Source: Taeniopygia guttata
Lineage: Eukaryota; Chordata; Aves; Passeriformes; Estrildidae
NCBI RefSeq assembly: GCF_048771995.1
Contig: NC_133063.1
Span: 14,680,063-14,744,062 of the forward strand
Length of the DNA stretch: 64,000 nt
Direction of reading: 5' to 3'
This document shows positions 11,022 through 24,326 of the stretch, in pieces. Every line of letters begins with the position of its first letter. The stretch's first letter is position 1. Below the pieces are notes generated by a model. The model had not been told where the DNA came from. It searched no databases and saw only the letters and a program-made list of their open reading frames with translations. Both the position numbers and the translations under genes were made by a program.

Positions 11022-14000
11022 GTTAGTCAAGATCTCTTTCTTAGTGTTTTCTTCCAGTGACAAAATGCAAAATTTCACAAGAAAAAAACCCAGTTCTACT
11101 CTTAAGAGAAGTGACTGAATATAATGAGGTAAATAACAGCATCCCTCTGTGGCTGCATAGATTTACCAAAGTTCAGTTCGAACATCTTACCTGCACGTAA
11201 AATTATAGCATGAAACCAATATGTAAGAACAATTTACCTAACTTAACCCTCAAGTACGTCTGCCTAAATAGCTTTTCCCTGGCTCAGTTCCCCTGATGCT
11301 GAGGTTTCTGCCTGTAGAGTGAACATGAACATTCATCTTTGATAAAAAGGAGGAAAAATGCTAGATGCATTTTTTTTTTTTGCAGTAGCAGGATCTCTGA
11401 CAATAAATGAAGCAGAGAAAACAACCTCATTTCTAGTCCTTCTAGTCCCCTAAATAATTATAAGTAGGATATTGAATAGTCATATTTGTCGGTTCAGAAG
11501 GTAAAAGACACAGGGTAATATATACTGGGACACAGAATACATACTCCCTATCCTCAACAGTGGTCTCTCTGAAATTTTTCTTGGTCTAAATTTTCAAATT
11601 TCACAGCTTAGTCTCTCTTCTTCTGCACAGATTTTTTGTACAGGTTTTACTGAACTGAATTTAGTGGAATTAGTTTTGTGCTAATTTAAACAAGAGCAAG
11701 ATCAGTCTCTTACCTTAAAATTTCAGAATATAGATGTGAAAAATCTTATTTTACTTATAGGTTGCAAACTTGACTTCAGATTTCCAAATCATACGGTCAC
11801 ATTCTGACCATCTTATTTGTTTTTCAAAATCAAATTCATATGATGCAAGTTTGGGAAGACCTTGTAATTTAAAACCTTCCACTTTAAACTTAAGAAAATT
11901 TTCAGTTCCTTTGATTTTTTGCATCTTTTTGAGGGAGAGGGTAATTAAGAGAATGCTGGGATTTCTTGAAACTTGTGGCATACTGGCTTTTAATTAGCAG
12001 TGTGATTGAATCTGTCTTCTAGCTTCAGGCAGCTGTGTTGCTTAATACATTAGTGCTGTGCATGATAATCTTGAGCCACCCTGACTGCATGGCAGCAGCA
12101 CACTGTGTAGCCCCAGGTGGGGATCAGTGAGTGAGAAGGAAAACAGAGATTCCACACCCATCAGACACCTAAGGGCTAATCCTGCTGTGCAGGTGATATG
12201 TTTTCTTCAAGGTGAAAGTCCTTCCCCTGCTAGCATTGCAACATGGACTACAGCCCATTTTTCTGAAGTTGTTTTAAATACGGAGTTTCCTTTATTTAAC
12301 TTGTATACTGTTTAAGTTATGGAGTTCAATTAAGGTGTTATCTTCAATGATAGAATTAAAAGTCCCTTGTCTCACAGTTTATGATTTAACTGTAATTTTA
12401 GCTAACAGTTAGCTTGCAAGAAGGCAGGTACAGATTGCTTCCTAAACTTTAAGTCAGTCAGATCCCTTTTTTCCCCTCTGGTCATGCCATCATTACGTAT
12501 ATTCATAAGGCATCTGTCTTTGTGGTATCTGATTGCCCATGACAGAACATAATGTGCTCCAGTAGCATTTAGTAGAAGAATGGTAAAAACATTAATAACA
12601 GAAGATGAAGTGGGTTCTGCCTGGTCACTGAGACCTTCAGAATTTATTGACAGTTAACTGAAAAAACTATTGGCAAACATGCATCCATAGAATTTGCAAA
12701 ACAACTAGCTTGTATCTGACAGTTCAGAGGTTTGTGTGATAGGAGGAAAGTGATGCTCTGTTGCAGTGTGGCAGCTGTCAGAAATAGCTGTCTTTTATAA
12801 TAACTTTGTTGACCACTTAGAGCAAGGTTTGGTAGCAAAAAAAGCCAACGAGTGGGAAAAGACAGTGCTGCTGGGTTTAGGATAGGCTTTTTTATTCCAT
12901 GTTTTTGGAGACTAAAAACAGTATAAACCGAGCATGGGGTTTAAACCTACTTAGGAAAATGTCCCATTTCTGTAGTCGTTGAAGAAGAAATTTAAGAATG
13001 GGTATACTGAGATAACTGTTGGGATTTGTTTTGTATTTGCAGATTTTCTTTACGTTTGTGGTGCTAGTGGAAGCTGACCTGAGGATAATTGGGTCACGTT
13101 GCTTGTAAATTTGTGAAGTTAAAGTTCATGATTTTATTTGATGGAAATTCTAATTTCCTCATGAATTATTTTCCCTTGATCATTTCAGAATTATAATTGA
13201 TTTTCACCTGGGAATTTTGTTTTAAATAGCTGGATAAATATTATAAACCGGTGTTCAGTGATTATTTCCAGTTTATTTCAGTTGTGGCAGTTATAATAAC
13301 CAACCACATCCAAACTTGTTCTGTCTGATAGTACCTAGTTTTTGATAGCATATGTGAGGAAAGAACTGTCTAAAATACTGTGTTTATATGAGAAATCTTT
13401 TGGCTTTGCCTAGACAGTATACTGGAAATTGTTTTTCACTTACTTCACAAGTGTTTTCATATGTTGTGTGGGCTGTGGGTTGTCTTGGTTACTACTAACT
13501 GTATCAAAGGGCTGCTTTTTCATGGGAATTTTTAGTGCAAGTTAATTGGCTACACACATACTTTACTATGGGGATTTTTTTTTTCTGTTTAGCCTAATTC
13601 CTCTCAACAAATAGACTTTAGAGTCTTACTACACCAGTGATATATAGACTGTCTAAGAAGAGTGCATATATTCATAAGCTGTAATTTCACTTAACTGTTG
13701 TTGACAGAACAAAAAAAAGTAGTAGAGAGGATGTGTCTTTTTGTTTGTTTATAAGATACATGCATATATATGCAATAGAAAATAGTTACTAAATGCAGTC
13801 TTCATTGAATTTACAGCTCTATCACATTTTATAGAGTTCATATTCCCAGGCTGTGTTCAAGTGATTATCTGTTAGCTAAATGCCTTCTTACTCCTAAAAA
13901 AGAAGACAGCAGAGTTCAAAGATAAATGGTATGGAAATTCAAAGATGTAAATGAGAGAATCATAGATTGCTTAAGAATTGGAAGGGACCTCTGGACATCA

Positions 14001-15614
14001 TCTCATCCAACTCCCCAGCTCCAAATCATAGCTACTTAGAACCAGTTGTCCAGGACTATGTCCAGATGGGACTCTACAACTCTTCTGAGAAAACTGTGGT
14101 AGTGCTTGGCCACCTCACCATAAAAAGAAAGTGAAAAAATAAATTACAGAAGTGTTTTCTGATACACAGGCAGAACCTCCTGTGCTTGAGTTTGTGCTAT
14201 TACTTCTCATCCTGTCACTGTGCACACCGCTGCAAAAACCCTGGTTTTGTTGTTTTGCACCCTACATTTTAAGTGTTTATACACATTCATAAGATTCCCC
14301 TTGAGCCGTCTCTTCTGCTTTCTCAGCTTTTCCTCACAGAAGTTCCCTGGTCCTTTAATGATCCTTGTGGGCCTTTATTTAACTGGGCATTAAGTGGGCA
14401 TAATACTTCAGGTTAGGCTGCTGGAATGGCTGCTTTCAGTGCTGAGGGGAGGGGAAGGAGCACCTTCCTGGACCTACTGGCAATCCTTCGCCCAATGCAG
14501 CTCAAGGTAACACTTGCTGCTCTGTCGCTGGGCATGTTGTTGACTCACACTCACCTCGGTGTCCACTGGGTCCCCAGTCCTTCTCTGCAAACTGCTTTCC
14601 ATCTGAGTGGCTGCCAGCATGTACCTGGAGATATTCCTGCCCAAGTGCAGGAGTTTCTACTTTCTCCTTGTTGACCTTTATTTGGCTTCTGTCAGCCCAT
14701 TTCTCCAGCCTGCCAAGGTCCCTCTGGATGGCAGCACAACCCTTTAATGTATCAGCCACTCCTCCCAGTTTTGTGTCATCACCAAACTTGCCAAGGGAGC
14801 CCACTGCCTCTTCATCTAGCTCATTAATGAAAATGTAAAATAGGACTGGGCCCAGTGTTGTTGGCCCTGCTGTGCCCTGGTAGCTGCTGGGCTCCCAAAT
14901 AGATTTTGGGCCAGTGATCACCACGTGGGCCTGGCTGGCTTTCTGTGTGTCTCAAGGGGAGTTGGTGTTGCACTTGCACATATGTGCTTCATCTAGACCT
15001 GCCTGTAGTACGTGTTTGCAGAACAAACATAAAAGGTGTGCTGCTGCTAGTCTCAGTTATACAAGCAGTGTTCACAGCATACAAGTCACACATTCTCAGG
15101 TAAACAGTGCAAGTCTGTTATCTGTGACTGCCCTACCTGTGCTGGATCAGGTCCTAAGAATTTTACGTTTCCATTTTTGAACAGATGGCAATAAATCTAC
15201 ACAATGCCCTTCAGTTCTCTAGATGTTATTAGTTCTTAGTTTAGTTCTTAGTTTAATATCATCTGTTTACACTGGAAAATGAAATTAAACTAGTGTCTCT
15301 TTTAAGCTCTGCATATTAAGAGTGAAAACTTGTGGTTACAGGGAAAAAGACTAAGACTAGTAATGTAATTTTCTTCATGCTTTGAATCTTTTTTGAGGCA
15401 TATACTTTTAAAATCTATAAATAATTGCTTTTTATATGCAAGCATTTCCTAAACAGCCCCCTTTTTAATGCAAAATCCTAAAAAATAAGAGTTAATTTTC
15501 TGTTTTCTTGCTTCAGTCTGTATTGTTAATTACTGCCTTAGATGAGATTATTCACTGTGGGTTTGTTTTGAAAACTGACCAGAAACCTCTTAAAATAATG
15601 ATTTTATGTCTTAG
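11022..15614 (+). other. FANCC intron with a CR1 copy
   Basis: A 4.6-kb intron. The only recognised element is the CR1 at 13955-14915. A short tandem repeat (tagttcttagttt, twice) lies near 15229-15254. 11022-13954 shows nothing recognisable. Confidence 0.8.
13955..14915 (-). mobile_element. Truncated CR1 LINE copy
   Basis: The left end carries the CR1 3'-end signature in reverse (aatcatagattg..aattggaagggacct). To its right, the - strand reads RT fragments LGPVLFYIFINELDEEAVG, KFGDDTKLGG (a mutated F-A-D-D box) and AIQRDLGRLEKWADRSQ. It is 5'-truncated inside the RT domain and interrupted by frameshifts, so not functional. Confidence 0.88.
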
Positions 15615-15690
15615 CATAAATTTCCGCTGAAGGCCTACTTCCCGTATCATCACCAGCCTCTTGTTAGAGGTTTAGTCAGACGTCCTTTTG
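15615..15690 (+). CDS. FANCC: FANCC coding exon d
   Basis: A 76-bp exon with acceptor ..tatgtcttag and donor gtaagt at 15691. It encodes HKFPLKAYFPYHHQPLVRGL and VRRPF plus one base. The KAYFPY core corresponds to human KTYFPY, and the rest of this exon is poorly conserved between bird and human. Phase 0 in, one base out. Confidence 0.92.
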
Positions 15691-16497
15691 GTAAGTTTTT
15701 TCATAAAGTATTTGCAGCATTATGAATCTGCATGGTCTATATATGTCTTAAAATAACTTAAAAAGGGATAGAGAGAACTTTTTGCCATTTCCTTTTTAGG
15801 GTGTGTTTGATTTAGCAATTTTAATAATATTCTTTTAATGTATTTTTCTGCAGGAACATCTGGTTCTTATATAACAATACTACAGATGTAACTTTAAAGA
15901 AAACTAAATCAGAAGTGAATAACAAAGAAAGAATGCATAATTATGTAAGAATGAAGCCATGTTACAGAGATTGTAAAAATACTGCAATCTTCTTGTGTTA
16001 TAATATCAATAATTGTCATTATGGAAAAATTCACACATATTTCACAAGAAACAGACTTTCTGTTTCTCTCTGAGGCTTGAATTTTGGTACTTTAGTTTGA
16101 AAACCCAACTTTTTTTTCAGGTTTCCTATTCATACATATCAAGAAACCACTGTTCAATTTGATATGGTTTTTTTATGGACAATAATTAAAGCTCAGTGCA
16201 AGAGCCTCTAAAAATGCTACTGCACTGATTAGATATTAATATTGCAGTAGCAAGGGAACATCAGCCTCATTTCAATATTCCTAGCTGTACTTCCTTCCAT
16301 GGCTTTATCAATGAATTTTATATGAAACACAGTAATAGGTATTGTTTAAAATTGGGAAATTTGAAAATGAAATTTTAAATACTTCGTGATAATTGAATCA
16401 ATTTGGAGAAATTTTACAGCTATCTTAATGCTTCAGTGTTACATTCTAGTGGACAGGCTATGATTTTAAGTGTTTTGTGTTCATCCTTCATCCTCAG
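15691..16497 (+). other. FANCC intron (no recognised element)
   Basis: 0.8-kb AT-rich intron, gt..ag. A 9-bp inverted pair (gctactgca / tgcagtagc, about 16217-16251) is the only structure noticed. Confidence 0.8.
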
Positions 16498-16579
16498 AAC
16501 TCCCAACTACATATTGGTCTCAACACGTGAAGCGCATTTCGGATATGCTCAAAGCATTAGTAGAAGATACAAATGCTAG
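16498..16579 (+). CDS. FANCC: FANCC coding exon e
   Basis: An 82-bp exon with acceptor ..tcatcctcag and donor gtaagc at 16580. After the completed glutamate it reads LPTTYWSQHVKRISDMLKAL and VEDTNA plus two bases. It aligns to human HWLQTLKHISELLKEAVED. Phases fit both neighbours. Confidence 0.92.
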
Positions 16580-19167
16580 GTAAGCAGTGTAAGATCTTCA
16601 AACTTTTTGAAGATCTTTTTTTTGTCCTTTGCATGTTAGTTTGTGAAAGGTCATGCCATTTGAAGTCTTTAGTGGCGGTGATTCATAATTTTCATATTAT
16701 TCTCTAAGTTGGGTTTTATTTTGAAGAATAGGACTTTGGTTACTTACTGAACCTGAGCTTTATAGCGTCTGTCTCCATGGCCAATAAGCCTCTGAGCAAA
16801 CAAAATTTTGCCATTCCTTCCAACAAATGTGTAGCTGCATAATGGAAATGCTTACTTGTCCATTCTCCCATTTCTCCCTCAAAACTTATAACGCTGTTTT
16901 ATGAAGGAGCTTGGCCTTCTGCAGGCTTGTACAAACATCCAAACTTCAAACTTCCTTATTTTCATAAATATGACTGCCAGACTGCAGTATCATTTTTGTT
17001 GTGTTAATCTTTGGGCTGTCACTCCATGTTTCTGACCTGCTGCCCTTGGGGTTTGTTTGTCTAGGTGAACTATACTTTGGTAGGGGATGTTCTGGGACTA
17101 TATGAAAATAATGAAAATACCTTGGTCCTGTTGCCGATAGAGGCCAGGATGCCCTTGGCCTTCTTGGCCACCTAGGCTCACTGCAGGCTAGTGTTCAGTC
17201 TGCCTTTAATAAGTACCCCCAGGTCCCTTTCTGCCTGGCTGCTGTCCAGCCACTCTGTCCCAGTTTTCCCCCTGGGTACTGGAACAAAGATTCTTGCAGC
17301 CGTGCTTGGTTTCAGTTAACTCGCAGGGGCCTTTTTTTTTTTGTTGCTGAGTGGCAGAAAAAAGCTTTTTGTTGTTCCCTCCGAGGCCAGGCTGTCTGGT
17401 GGTAGCTTCTCACTTTCTGTATGAGCTGCAGTTCAGTGCTCGCCTGTTCATCCCTGAAGTGTGTCAAACATTTCTGTCTGTCCTTGGAGTTGACCCATAG
17501 CTGATCCTGATTTCTTAAAGAAACACATAACTTGAGCTTAGAACAAATAAATAAAACAAATATCAACCATCATAATGCGTTATAGCAATATAACCATATC
17601 TGTTCTCCTTTTGTTGCCCAGCCCTTTCTTGGTTTATATATAGTCTTTTCCTCCCTTTATTTTGAACAGTATGCTTGTTTGAACAGTATTGTACTTGCCA
17701 GAATACACTCCTACTTCCTTTAGAACTCCTACAACAATTATGTTTTCTACCAAACCCCTCCCAATTAGAAAGAAAATGGATCTAACATATTATAAATACT
17801 AATATCTGTGAAGAAACCATATTCAGTTTTCTTTTATTGCTTTATTCCTGATTCTGTATTTTTTCAACTTAATAAGGTTTACAGAGGAGACAAAAATACT
17901 GTTACATAGCATATCCTGTTGGTTCTCAGTGCTCTAATTTTTTTCATATAGCTTGGTTTTCAGGGGTTTTATTTTATACCAAATGTGAATCTTATAGCCA
18001 AGTGCTTTCTGTGTCCTTCTAATCAACAGATTGCCTCTGGGCTGAGATTTATTTTTATATGTAGTACTCTCAGTGAGGAGTGAATGTTACATGACATTTT
18101 AAACTAGAAATCAGTTAATGAACTTATGGATATTCTGTGAGGGAAAGTCCCAAAAATAGTGAGGGGCCACTTTTGGCAATGGCAGTGGAGCATAGGTGCC
18201 ATTACAGAGTGGGCAGAAACAGCAGTGGGGATGGAAGCGGAGGGTACATGACTTGAAAACAGGCTCTGTAACAGGAGAAAGTCTTCAAGATAATGGTAAC
18301 ATCAACTCCTGGAATTTCTAAGATCTTCTAGCTTCCTTGCAAAGGTGGCACAGCAGCTTTTGGAGTCCCCAGGAATAGGCATAAGAAAACCATCTAATTC
18401 TTTCAAGTTTTGCCCAGTTTTTTAGAAATAATTGTTCCTAGTTCTTAATCTAGCTGTCCTTCTGTTTGTCCTTCCATGCTTAGTTTACCCTTTTGCTTCT
18501 GAGACACCTATCATTAGTTGCATCTCTTTTCTTTTGTTTTCTCTGACTTTACATGAGGAATGCATGAATGAGAAAGTGTGGAAATGAATGGTGGTCCTTT
18601 CTTACACCAATAATCCTTCAAAATTTTCATTTAAGAAAACACGAATTTTAACTGTCAGGAGATATACTTCAAAATATACTTTAAAACTTTATATTTGGTC
18701 CATCTAAATGTAATTCCTCATTAGTTACCAAAAAGCAGAAAATAACCCTGGAAAACAACAGAGAGAAAATGAAAGGCAACAGTATGTTAGAGTGTAATAT
18801 TTGAGATACGATTTTAAAGTTTTGGAAATCCTGCAGCTGAAGCATATAAAGAGTAAGGATGAATTTTATTACGTATCTTTTCATACACAGTATTTTGTCA
18901 CAGTTTATTAGAAGCTGCTGTTAAGGATAGTCTGTTGTACTGTCAAAGTTAATCTGTAGTAATACTGGGTGTGTCTCATTTGATTGTTATTTTAGATAGT
19001 AGACTAAGTAGTACATGGCAGTATGATTAGCAGGTTAGATATTCTCTGTTAAAGAGTAGTTTAAATATTTCTTTAAGTTAAGTGTCAGCATCCTTTCTAG
19101 TTAATTTAAGGCAATAAAAAATGTTAAATAATGAGAAATACTTAATTTTATCTTTGTTGTTTTCCAG
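16580..19167 (+). other. FANCC intron with a short CR1 fragment
   Basis: 2.6-kb gt..ag intron. It holds the CR1 fragment near 17135-17285. The moderately GC-rich patches at 17340-17500 and 18120-18260 match nothing I recognise. Confidence 0.75.
17135..17285 (-). mobile_element. CR1 LINE internal fragment
   Basis: The - strand reads AERDLGVLIKGRLNTSLQ and VAKKAKGILA with one stop between, matching the segment after the CR1 reverse-transcriptase core (AEKDLGVLVDSRLN..QVAKKANGILA). About 150 bp, with neither end of the element present. Confidence 0.8.
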
Positions 19168-19339
19168 TTCTCTCACTGACCTCTTTGAAATTTGGTTTTT
19201 GGTTGCTTGTTTTGGAGAATGGCTGGATATTGCAGCAGAACAATTAGTGAAGGCTGCTGTAGAACCAGATCCTGTGCTGTGGCTGCTGGCATTTTACTAC
19301 TGTCCTAAAAATGAAAATCAACAAAGGGCTCAAACAGTG
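19168..19339 (+). CDS. FANCC: FANCC coding exon f
   Basis: The acceptor is ..gttgttttccag. The donor is GTG followed by gtgggt, weaker than the other donors. It carries one base plus 57 codons, including LTDLFEIWFLVACFGEWLDI and WLLAFYYCPKNENQQRAQTV. The WLLAFYY...QQRAQT stretch is one of the best conserved parts of the protein. The end at 19339 was chosen because it keeps the frame into the next exon and matches the human length. Confidence 0.95.
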
Positions 19340-22163
19340 GTGGGTAATGTAGTGATAGTAAGTGGCAATAAGCAGCCAATAATCTGATTATATCTTATTG
19401 CTGTAAAACAAATAGTGCACATCAAAAAAAAGAAAGTATTGATTTTACAAAGTCTCTGGGAATTGTGTCACAGTGGAGAACTTGAAAGTTGTTTTTGTTC
19501 TGATTTTTTTTAAAATTTATTTTCTGGTTTTGACATTTAGAAAAGCTTTTTCCTCCTTTTTAAGTATGTGATATAGATTAGCATGCTCTTGGCTTTCTTT
19601 TGGATAACCAGGGTGTTTTTAATCATAAATAAAAATACCCTAGTGATGGTATTTTTTAAATCAGTGTGGCAGAATTCAGCATGCCTGTGTTGTGGCATCT
19701 TCTGAGAAGGAAACAAGAGAAATCACAGCAGTTGAAACTGTGACAATACTTAATCAAACACAGTCTTGAATCCTAACCTTTCCAAGCTACTCTGATTTCT
19801 CTCCAGTTTTTGGCATGTGGTACAGTAACAAATGCATGATAATACCATATGCTGGGCTGGTAACAGAAGGAGCAGTGCTCGAACCTTACACACTGTACTG
19901 CACAAAGAGTGCTGTGCATCTGTGTATGCAAGCAAATACTTGAAAGCCTTTAATTTAAACCTATTGTACAAATCTGAACTAGCCCAAGCAATTGGATCTT
20001 CAAAGGCCAAATTCAAAAGGCTGCAACTTGTGTAGTTTTCCTTAATATGAAGATGGATTCTGGTGGATTTAAAAATGCAGCTCAGTACACCACAAGTGTA
20101 AAAATCATGCTTTAAATTTGCATCTAATGCTCCGCATACAACAGTGCATTATGCAATATTTTATTTCCTTTCCTTCCCTGCTTTTCAGATGGCACTACAA
20201 ATGCAAAATTGCATCCCAGTCACCTACAATTTATTTTTCTCTTAAATTTCTCATAGTCTAGGAGCAAGGGATGGGATGGGTTGGCTGGAAAGGCAAGGTA
20301 AGGGTTGACTGAACAAAGGTTAGAGCTAGTGTGAAATAAAGAAATCAGGGTTGTTTTTCTAAAAAAACCCTAGATGTAGTTTTGGGAAAGTAGGAATATA
20401 TCAGCAGTAAACAAGACTGATTGAAACTATTGCACTATAGCTGCAGATCAATATATTGTTCTAACTCCACAGAGTGAAATCTCTTTGTCCCATATATGAA
20501 ATCATCTCCCTGTGGGTCCCCTATTCAATTTTGTTATTCAGTCAAACATAAGACAAACTTTAGAAACAAAAAAGCTTTTCTGCTGATAACCCATGCAGTG
20601 ACTCATCTTTTCTCAAAGGTCTGATATTTCTGTTCATTATCATTCTTTTCTTAGTATTTGAACTGAGACTTTTCTTTTTTTTTTTTTTTCCCCCACAGGT
20701 CAGGCTACTTCAGAAGGATTCCCACACTTCATGCAAAGCTTTTGCCTTTAGTTAGGTGTTTAGAGTTTTTTTTTTTTTAATTTGTTCTTTGGCAGATTAG
20801 CTCTCTTCAACCAAATTAAGTGGTTTACACCTCAAACACAGCACCTTTTACTAGTATTAACGTTCCTTGGGAACTTCTGGCAGATGTCAGTCTGGTGTAC
20901 TTTTCATTCCGTATTATTTTTGTGTGAAAGGTTTGCACTTAGGATTTTGTCTTCCTGCTCTGTACTTTAGGTAACACCTTTATATTAGCCAGAGTGTAAT
21001 ACAAAGAGTTTAAATTATTTAAAGAAGAAAAAGGCTATTTTTGCTGTTCACTAGAGTTCACTCATATGTCAGGACTAAAAATTCTGCTTCTCAGTATTTA
21101 TTCCTTTGTTGCACTCCTTTCATTCCTTTAGGGTCTGAAACATTGAAGGAGTAAAACTTGGAGTTTGGCCCTAAGAATGAGATTTCTAGGGTACATGAGC
21201 TCTTGGAGCAGGACTAGCTACTCTCCATCTGCAGTCTCTGGCTCAGATGACGCACAGAGGAATAAAGAATCGTGAAGAATTCCAGTTACCTTTCTATAGA
21301 TCCTGGTATCACTTGTGCCTCACATGTAGTTGTGGACTTAATGCAAGAATAGCAGCTTTTTCAGCCTATATTATGTGAAATTGTTGAAAGGGTAGGTCAA
21401 TGTCAGACAAATGTCTGAAAAAAATTGTCCCAGTGAATATCCTTGAGAAACAGGTGTTCTTTTCCTTTAGGTCTGCAGTGGTGTATTTTTCTATTTTTCC
21501 AGCTGATATTCATTTGCATTCCATCTACAAGTTTTTTCAGTCAGTTTTGAATACAGTGAACAGAATTATTGTTAGGATTCTTTTGCAGTAGTTGCTCATA
21601 GTTCTTCTTCTAGAGATGCCAAAATCTTTCCTACCCCCAGTAAAAGTTAGATTTAATTGTCTATCTCACAACATAAAAACATAAGTTGTGAACTACGCAG
21701 GAAGAAGTTAAATCGCATATTCTTACCAGAACATTTTATCAGCCGAGGTCAGACTGCATGGGGATTTAACTGATTTACAGCAGCTATACTGAAATGAGCC
21801 CTTTAGGAGCCTTTGTTTTTTTTCCCACAATGTAAAAATCGGACCATGTTCTTCTGAGGGACTTTCTCCATTTCCTTATATTATTTTAAAAGGTTAAATC
21901 CTGGCTTGATGCCCTGTCTGCTTCATTTGAAAGACCAAAGGAAAAAAAAGGTCCATTTTGTCCACTTTTGCCTGTGTGTAAAAGAAATGTGTTACAGCCC
22001 TTCCTTTCCTGGTTTTCCTGCTGTTTAAACTCAAACTTTTTTCATGTTTGAGTTGTTTCTCTGGGGATTTAGGTTTTTTTAGTGAATAAATCCAAAGTAA
22101 AATACCATAGATTTGACCTTTACAATTCTCTGATCCTGCACCCTTTGAAATAATTTCCTACAG
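19340..22163 (+). other. FANCC intron (no recognised element)
   Basis: 2.8-kb gt..ag intron with T-rich tracts near 20672-20693 and 20767-20779. No transposon or conserved exon was recognised. Confidence 0.75.
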
Positions 22164-22364
22164 GTAGAAGCTCAAGAAGTCTACAGTCATCTAATGATGC
22201 TGTTCAACTGTGCAGACCTTTCTCTGAAAGACCTGGAGGCTGCTGTACACAGGGTGACGGGCACAGAGCAGTGTTGTAACCAGCAATTCACAACACATCT
22301 TCTGACCAACTTCTTGCTCTTTTCACCTGGTGGACATAAGATTGCCCAGGAATGTATTTACCAT
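22164..22364 (+). CDS. FANCC: FANCC coding exon g
   Basis: A 201-bp exon, 67 codons, phase 0 at both ends. The acceptor is ..tttcctacag and the donor is gtacgt at 22365. It begins VEAQEVYSHLMMLFNCADLS and contains LTNFLLFSPGGHKIAQECIY, aligning to human LLLNFLLWAPGGHTIAWD. Consistent with the helical C-terminal half of FANCC. Confidence 0.95.
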
Positions 22365-24182
22365 GTACGTGTTTCTTCCATTTTTTTCAGGTTAACTTAA
22401 GTACATACTTATTTTACTATTTTTAAGTTTCTACCTCTTAATAAAGAAAACATATAACAGAGGATTAAAGGAGACTGTGACTACAACAGCCATATCTAAC
22501 CTGCTACATACCTATTTCAGCTACAGTTAAAATATTCTCTGTTTACTTCTTGATCTCACTGACAGGCTTACTGTTGTAGATGCAGAAACAGCTGAAGTAA
22601 TAGCTTGCAGTTAAGGGATACCTACAGTTCATTTACAATGGTATAGATAGCGTGTGCTAAGATTTTGGTTTTCCAAAAAAAAACCACTCCCTAAATTATC
22701 CAGCTACTGCAGACATGATGGAACTCTCTTCTTGCTGTTTTCCATTGGGTGGAACAGCTGGTTACTACGTCTTAGCATTGATGTGGCAGAAGCTTGGTTG
22801 GCAAAGCCAGTGAAGAAAACAGTACAATAATTGAGAGAGAAGGAGAAAATGAAGAGCTAAGACAGCATCTCTTAAGGTGTAAAAAAAGATGAAGAGGAGT
22901 AAAAGGCTGGAGACTTGCCACAGTATCTTCCTGTTGGTAATGACAGCCAGTATACCTTCAGGTATATTGGGGCAAACTATAAAATGTGTTTGTGATACTT
23001 AAGATAAACAGTGCTATCTCAGTGTAGGGTTAGAAATCCAGTATCAAACCATATTCTTGTAAGAAGTGCATGCCCCCTATGCAAGCAGGTCTATGGCCAG
23101 AGTGTAGTTTTACTACTTCCAAAAGTTTTTCCATTCAGCAGCAGTGTGGTCCTACGTACAGATCTGTACAGGGTATGTGGCATGTGTCAGGCATCTGATT
23201 TTCTGACACAGCTTGCTGACTAAAAAGACATAACATTTTTCTCTTTAAGAGGAGAAGGTATTTCTCACATCCTAGGGTGCAAGTTCACAAATGATCACTT
23301 TTCTTCTCAGCATAAGAATATAATGATAAAATTTGGGGGGGTTGTATATTTTTTTACAGACTGCTATTCCTAGTTTCTCTTCATGAAGAAAGTGTAGGTG
23401 TTGAGCTTTGATGCTGTAATGTACTAGCCTGCTACTTTAAATCCCTCCAGGAGGACCAAAGGCAATCTTCTGCTTTTTTATAGATAGCAATATAACTGAC
23501 TTTCAAAACTCTAAGTATTTCCCAGTGCAGAGTGGTCATGAACTGTTGTAAGCCAGTTTGTTGGTTTATCAGTCTGATTAATTTTGACTGTATATGTGTA
23601 ATCACTAATGCGTAGCTAGGCTCTCCATGTGATTTGAATGGGACTAAAGACAATATATGAAAGGGAGAATGGTGTGGAACTGATTTGGGATGCATGGTTA
23701 TGATTCTTTTTAGCACAGTAAACTTTGGGTTTAACACAGATAATGAAGAATCAAGTCCCTCCTGATCTGCAAAAATTGCAACTTAGGGTCTTTTCCTGTT
23801 TTTTGTCGTCTTTTGGGGGAGGTATTTAATTTCCCTTTTGAAAGCTTTACAGAATTGAATTGTGTCCCCAATTACACACAGAACCTTAATGTACTTTTTG
23901 TTCTTTTCTATGGCAATGACTTAGAAATCATTATCCTGTCTATCCATTTGTGTTTCCTTTAAAAACTTTCTGGCCTCTTGATTTGTTTCTCTTAAATTTG
24001 AGACAACAGAAATCTCAAAGTTTCTTGGCTTCGCTGGGATGTGTGAAAAGAGATACCTTGGGCAGAATCCTTGGGTTCTCATATATTCAGTGGTGAGGGA
24101 AAAATCTGTTTTTCTTGCAACTATTTTGAAGGATTCACAGAATTTAGCAACATAACTGCCAGATTTACTTTTTGTGTTTCAG
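22365..24182 (+). other. FANCC last intron (no recognised element)
   Basis: 1.8-kb gt..ag intron before the terminal coding exon. Nothing further was recognised. Confidence 0.75.
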
Positions 24183-24326
24183 ATTACTGAGATAACTGAT
24201 ACAAGCAAAGAAGTTCATAACCTTCTTATCCGTACTGCATACAGATTTAACCATAGTGGAGAAGAAAACCAAAGGACTGTGAAGCTGCTGAATGAACTTC
24301 TTCAAAAACTTACGTTGAAAGTTTAG
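24183..24326 (+). CDS. FANCC: FANCC terminal coding exon and stop codon
   Basis: The acceptor is ..tttgtgtttcag at 24182, followed by 47 codons and TAG at 24324-24326. It reads ITEITDTSKEVHNLLIRTAY and ends ELLQKLTLKV, matching human ..LLKELRTQV. The leucine equivalent to human L554 is present. The 3' UTR follows directly. Confidence 0.95.
   Translation: MTEITDTSKEVHNLLIRTAYRFNHSGEENQRTVKLLNELLQKLTLKV

Larger units (their letters stand above)
189..24326 (+). other. FANCC: FANCC gene, 3' half (eight coding exons to the stop codon)
   Basis: Fanconi anaemia group C protein. The family is known to form the FANCC-FANCE-FANCF part of the nuclear FA core complex, which supports monoubiquitination of FANCD2/FANCI by FANCL during interstrand-crosslink repair. 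Eight exons with canonical AG/GT borders join in one open frame of about 327 residues. They align without large gaps to roughly the C-terminal 60 percent of the ~558-residue human protein, from about human residue 231 to the end. Recognisable stretches are LPSLEKATLHLL, HPAIFRIVNEIF, VFTQLFLQ, WLLAFYYCPKNENQQRAQT and the end LLQKLTLKV. The 5' exons lie left of position 1. The leucine five residues from the C-terminus, matching human L554 (changed in the L554P patient allele), is kept. Frame and splice phases agree at every junction, so the gene looks intact. It converges with AOPEP, as in human. Confidence 0.95.

Noticed and set aside
14502..14924. 140-codon - strand frame as a possible gene
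   Set aside because: CR1 RT remnant (FINELDEEAVG..DDTKLGG); it ends outside the RT frame and is part of a truncated LINE.
18120..18260. GC-richer patch in a FANCC intron, possibly an old LTR or SINE
   Set aside because: No termini, target duplication or family signature could be identified.
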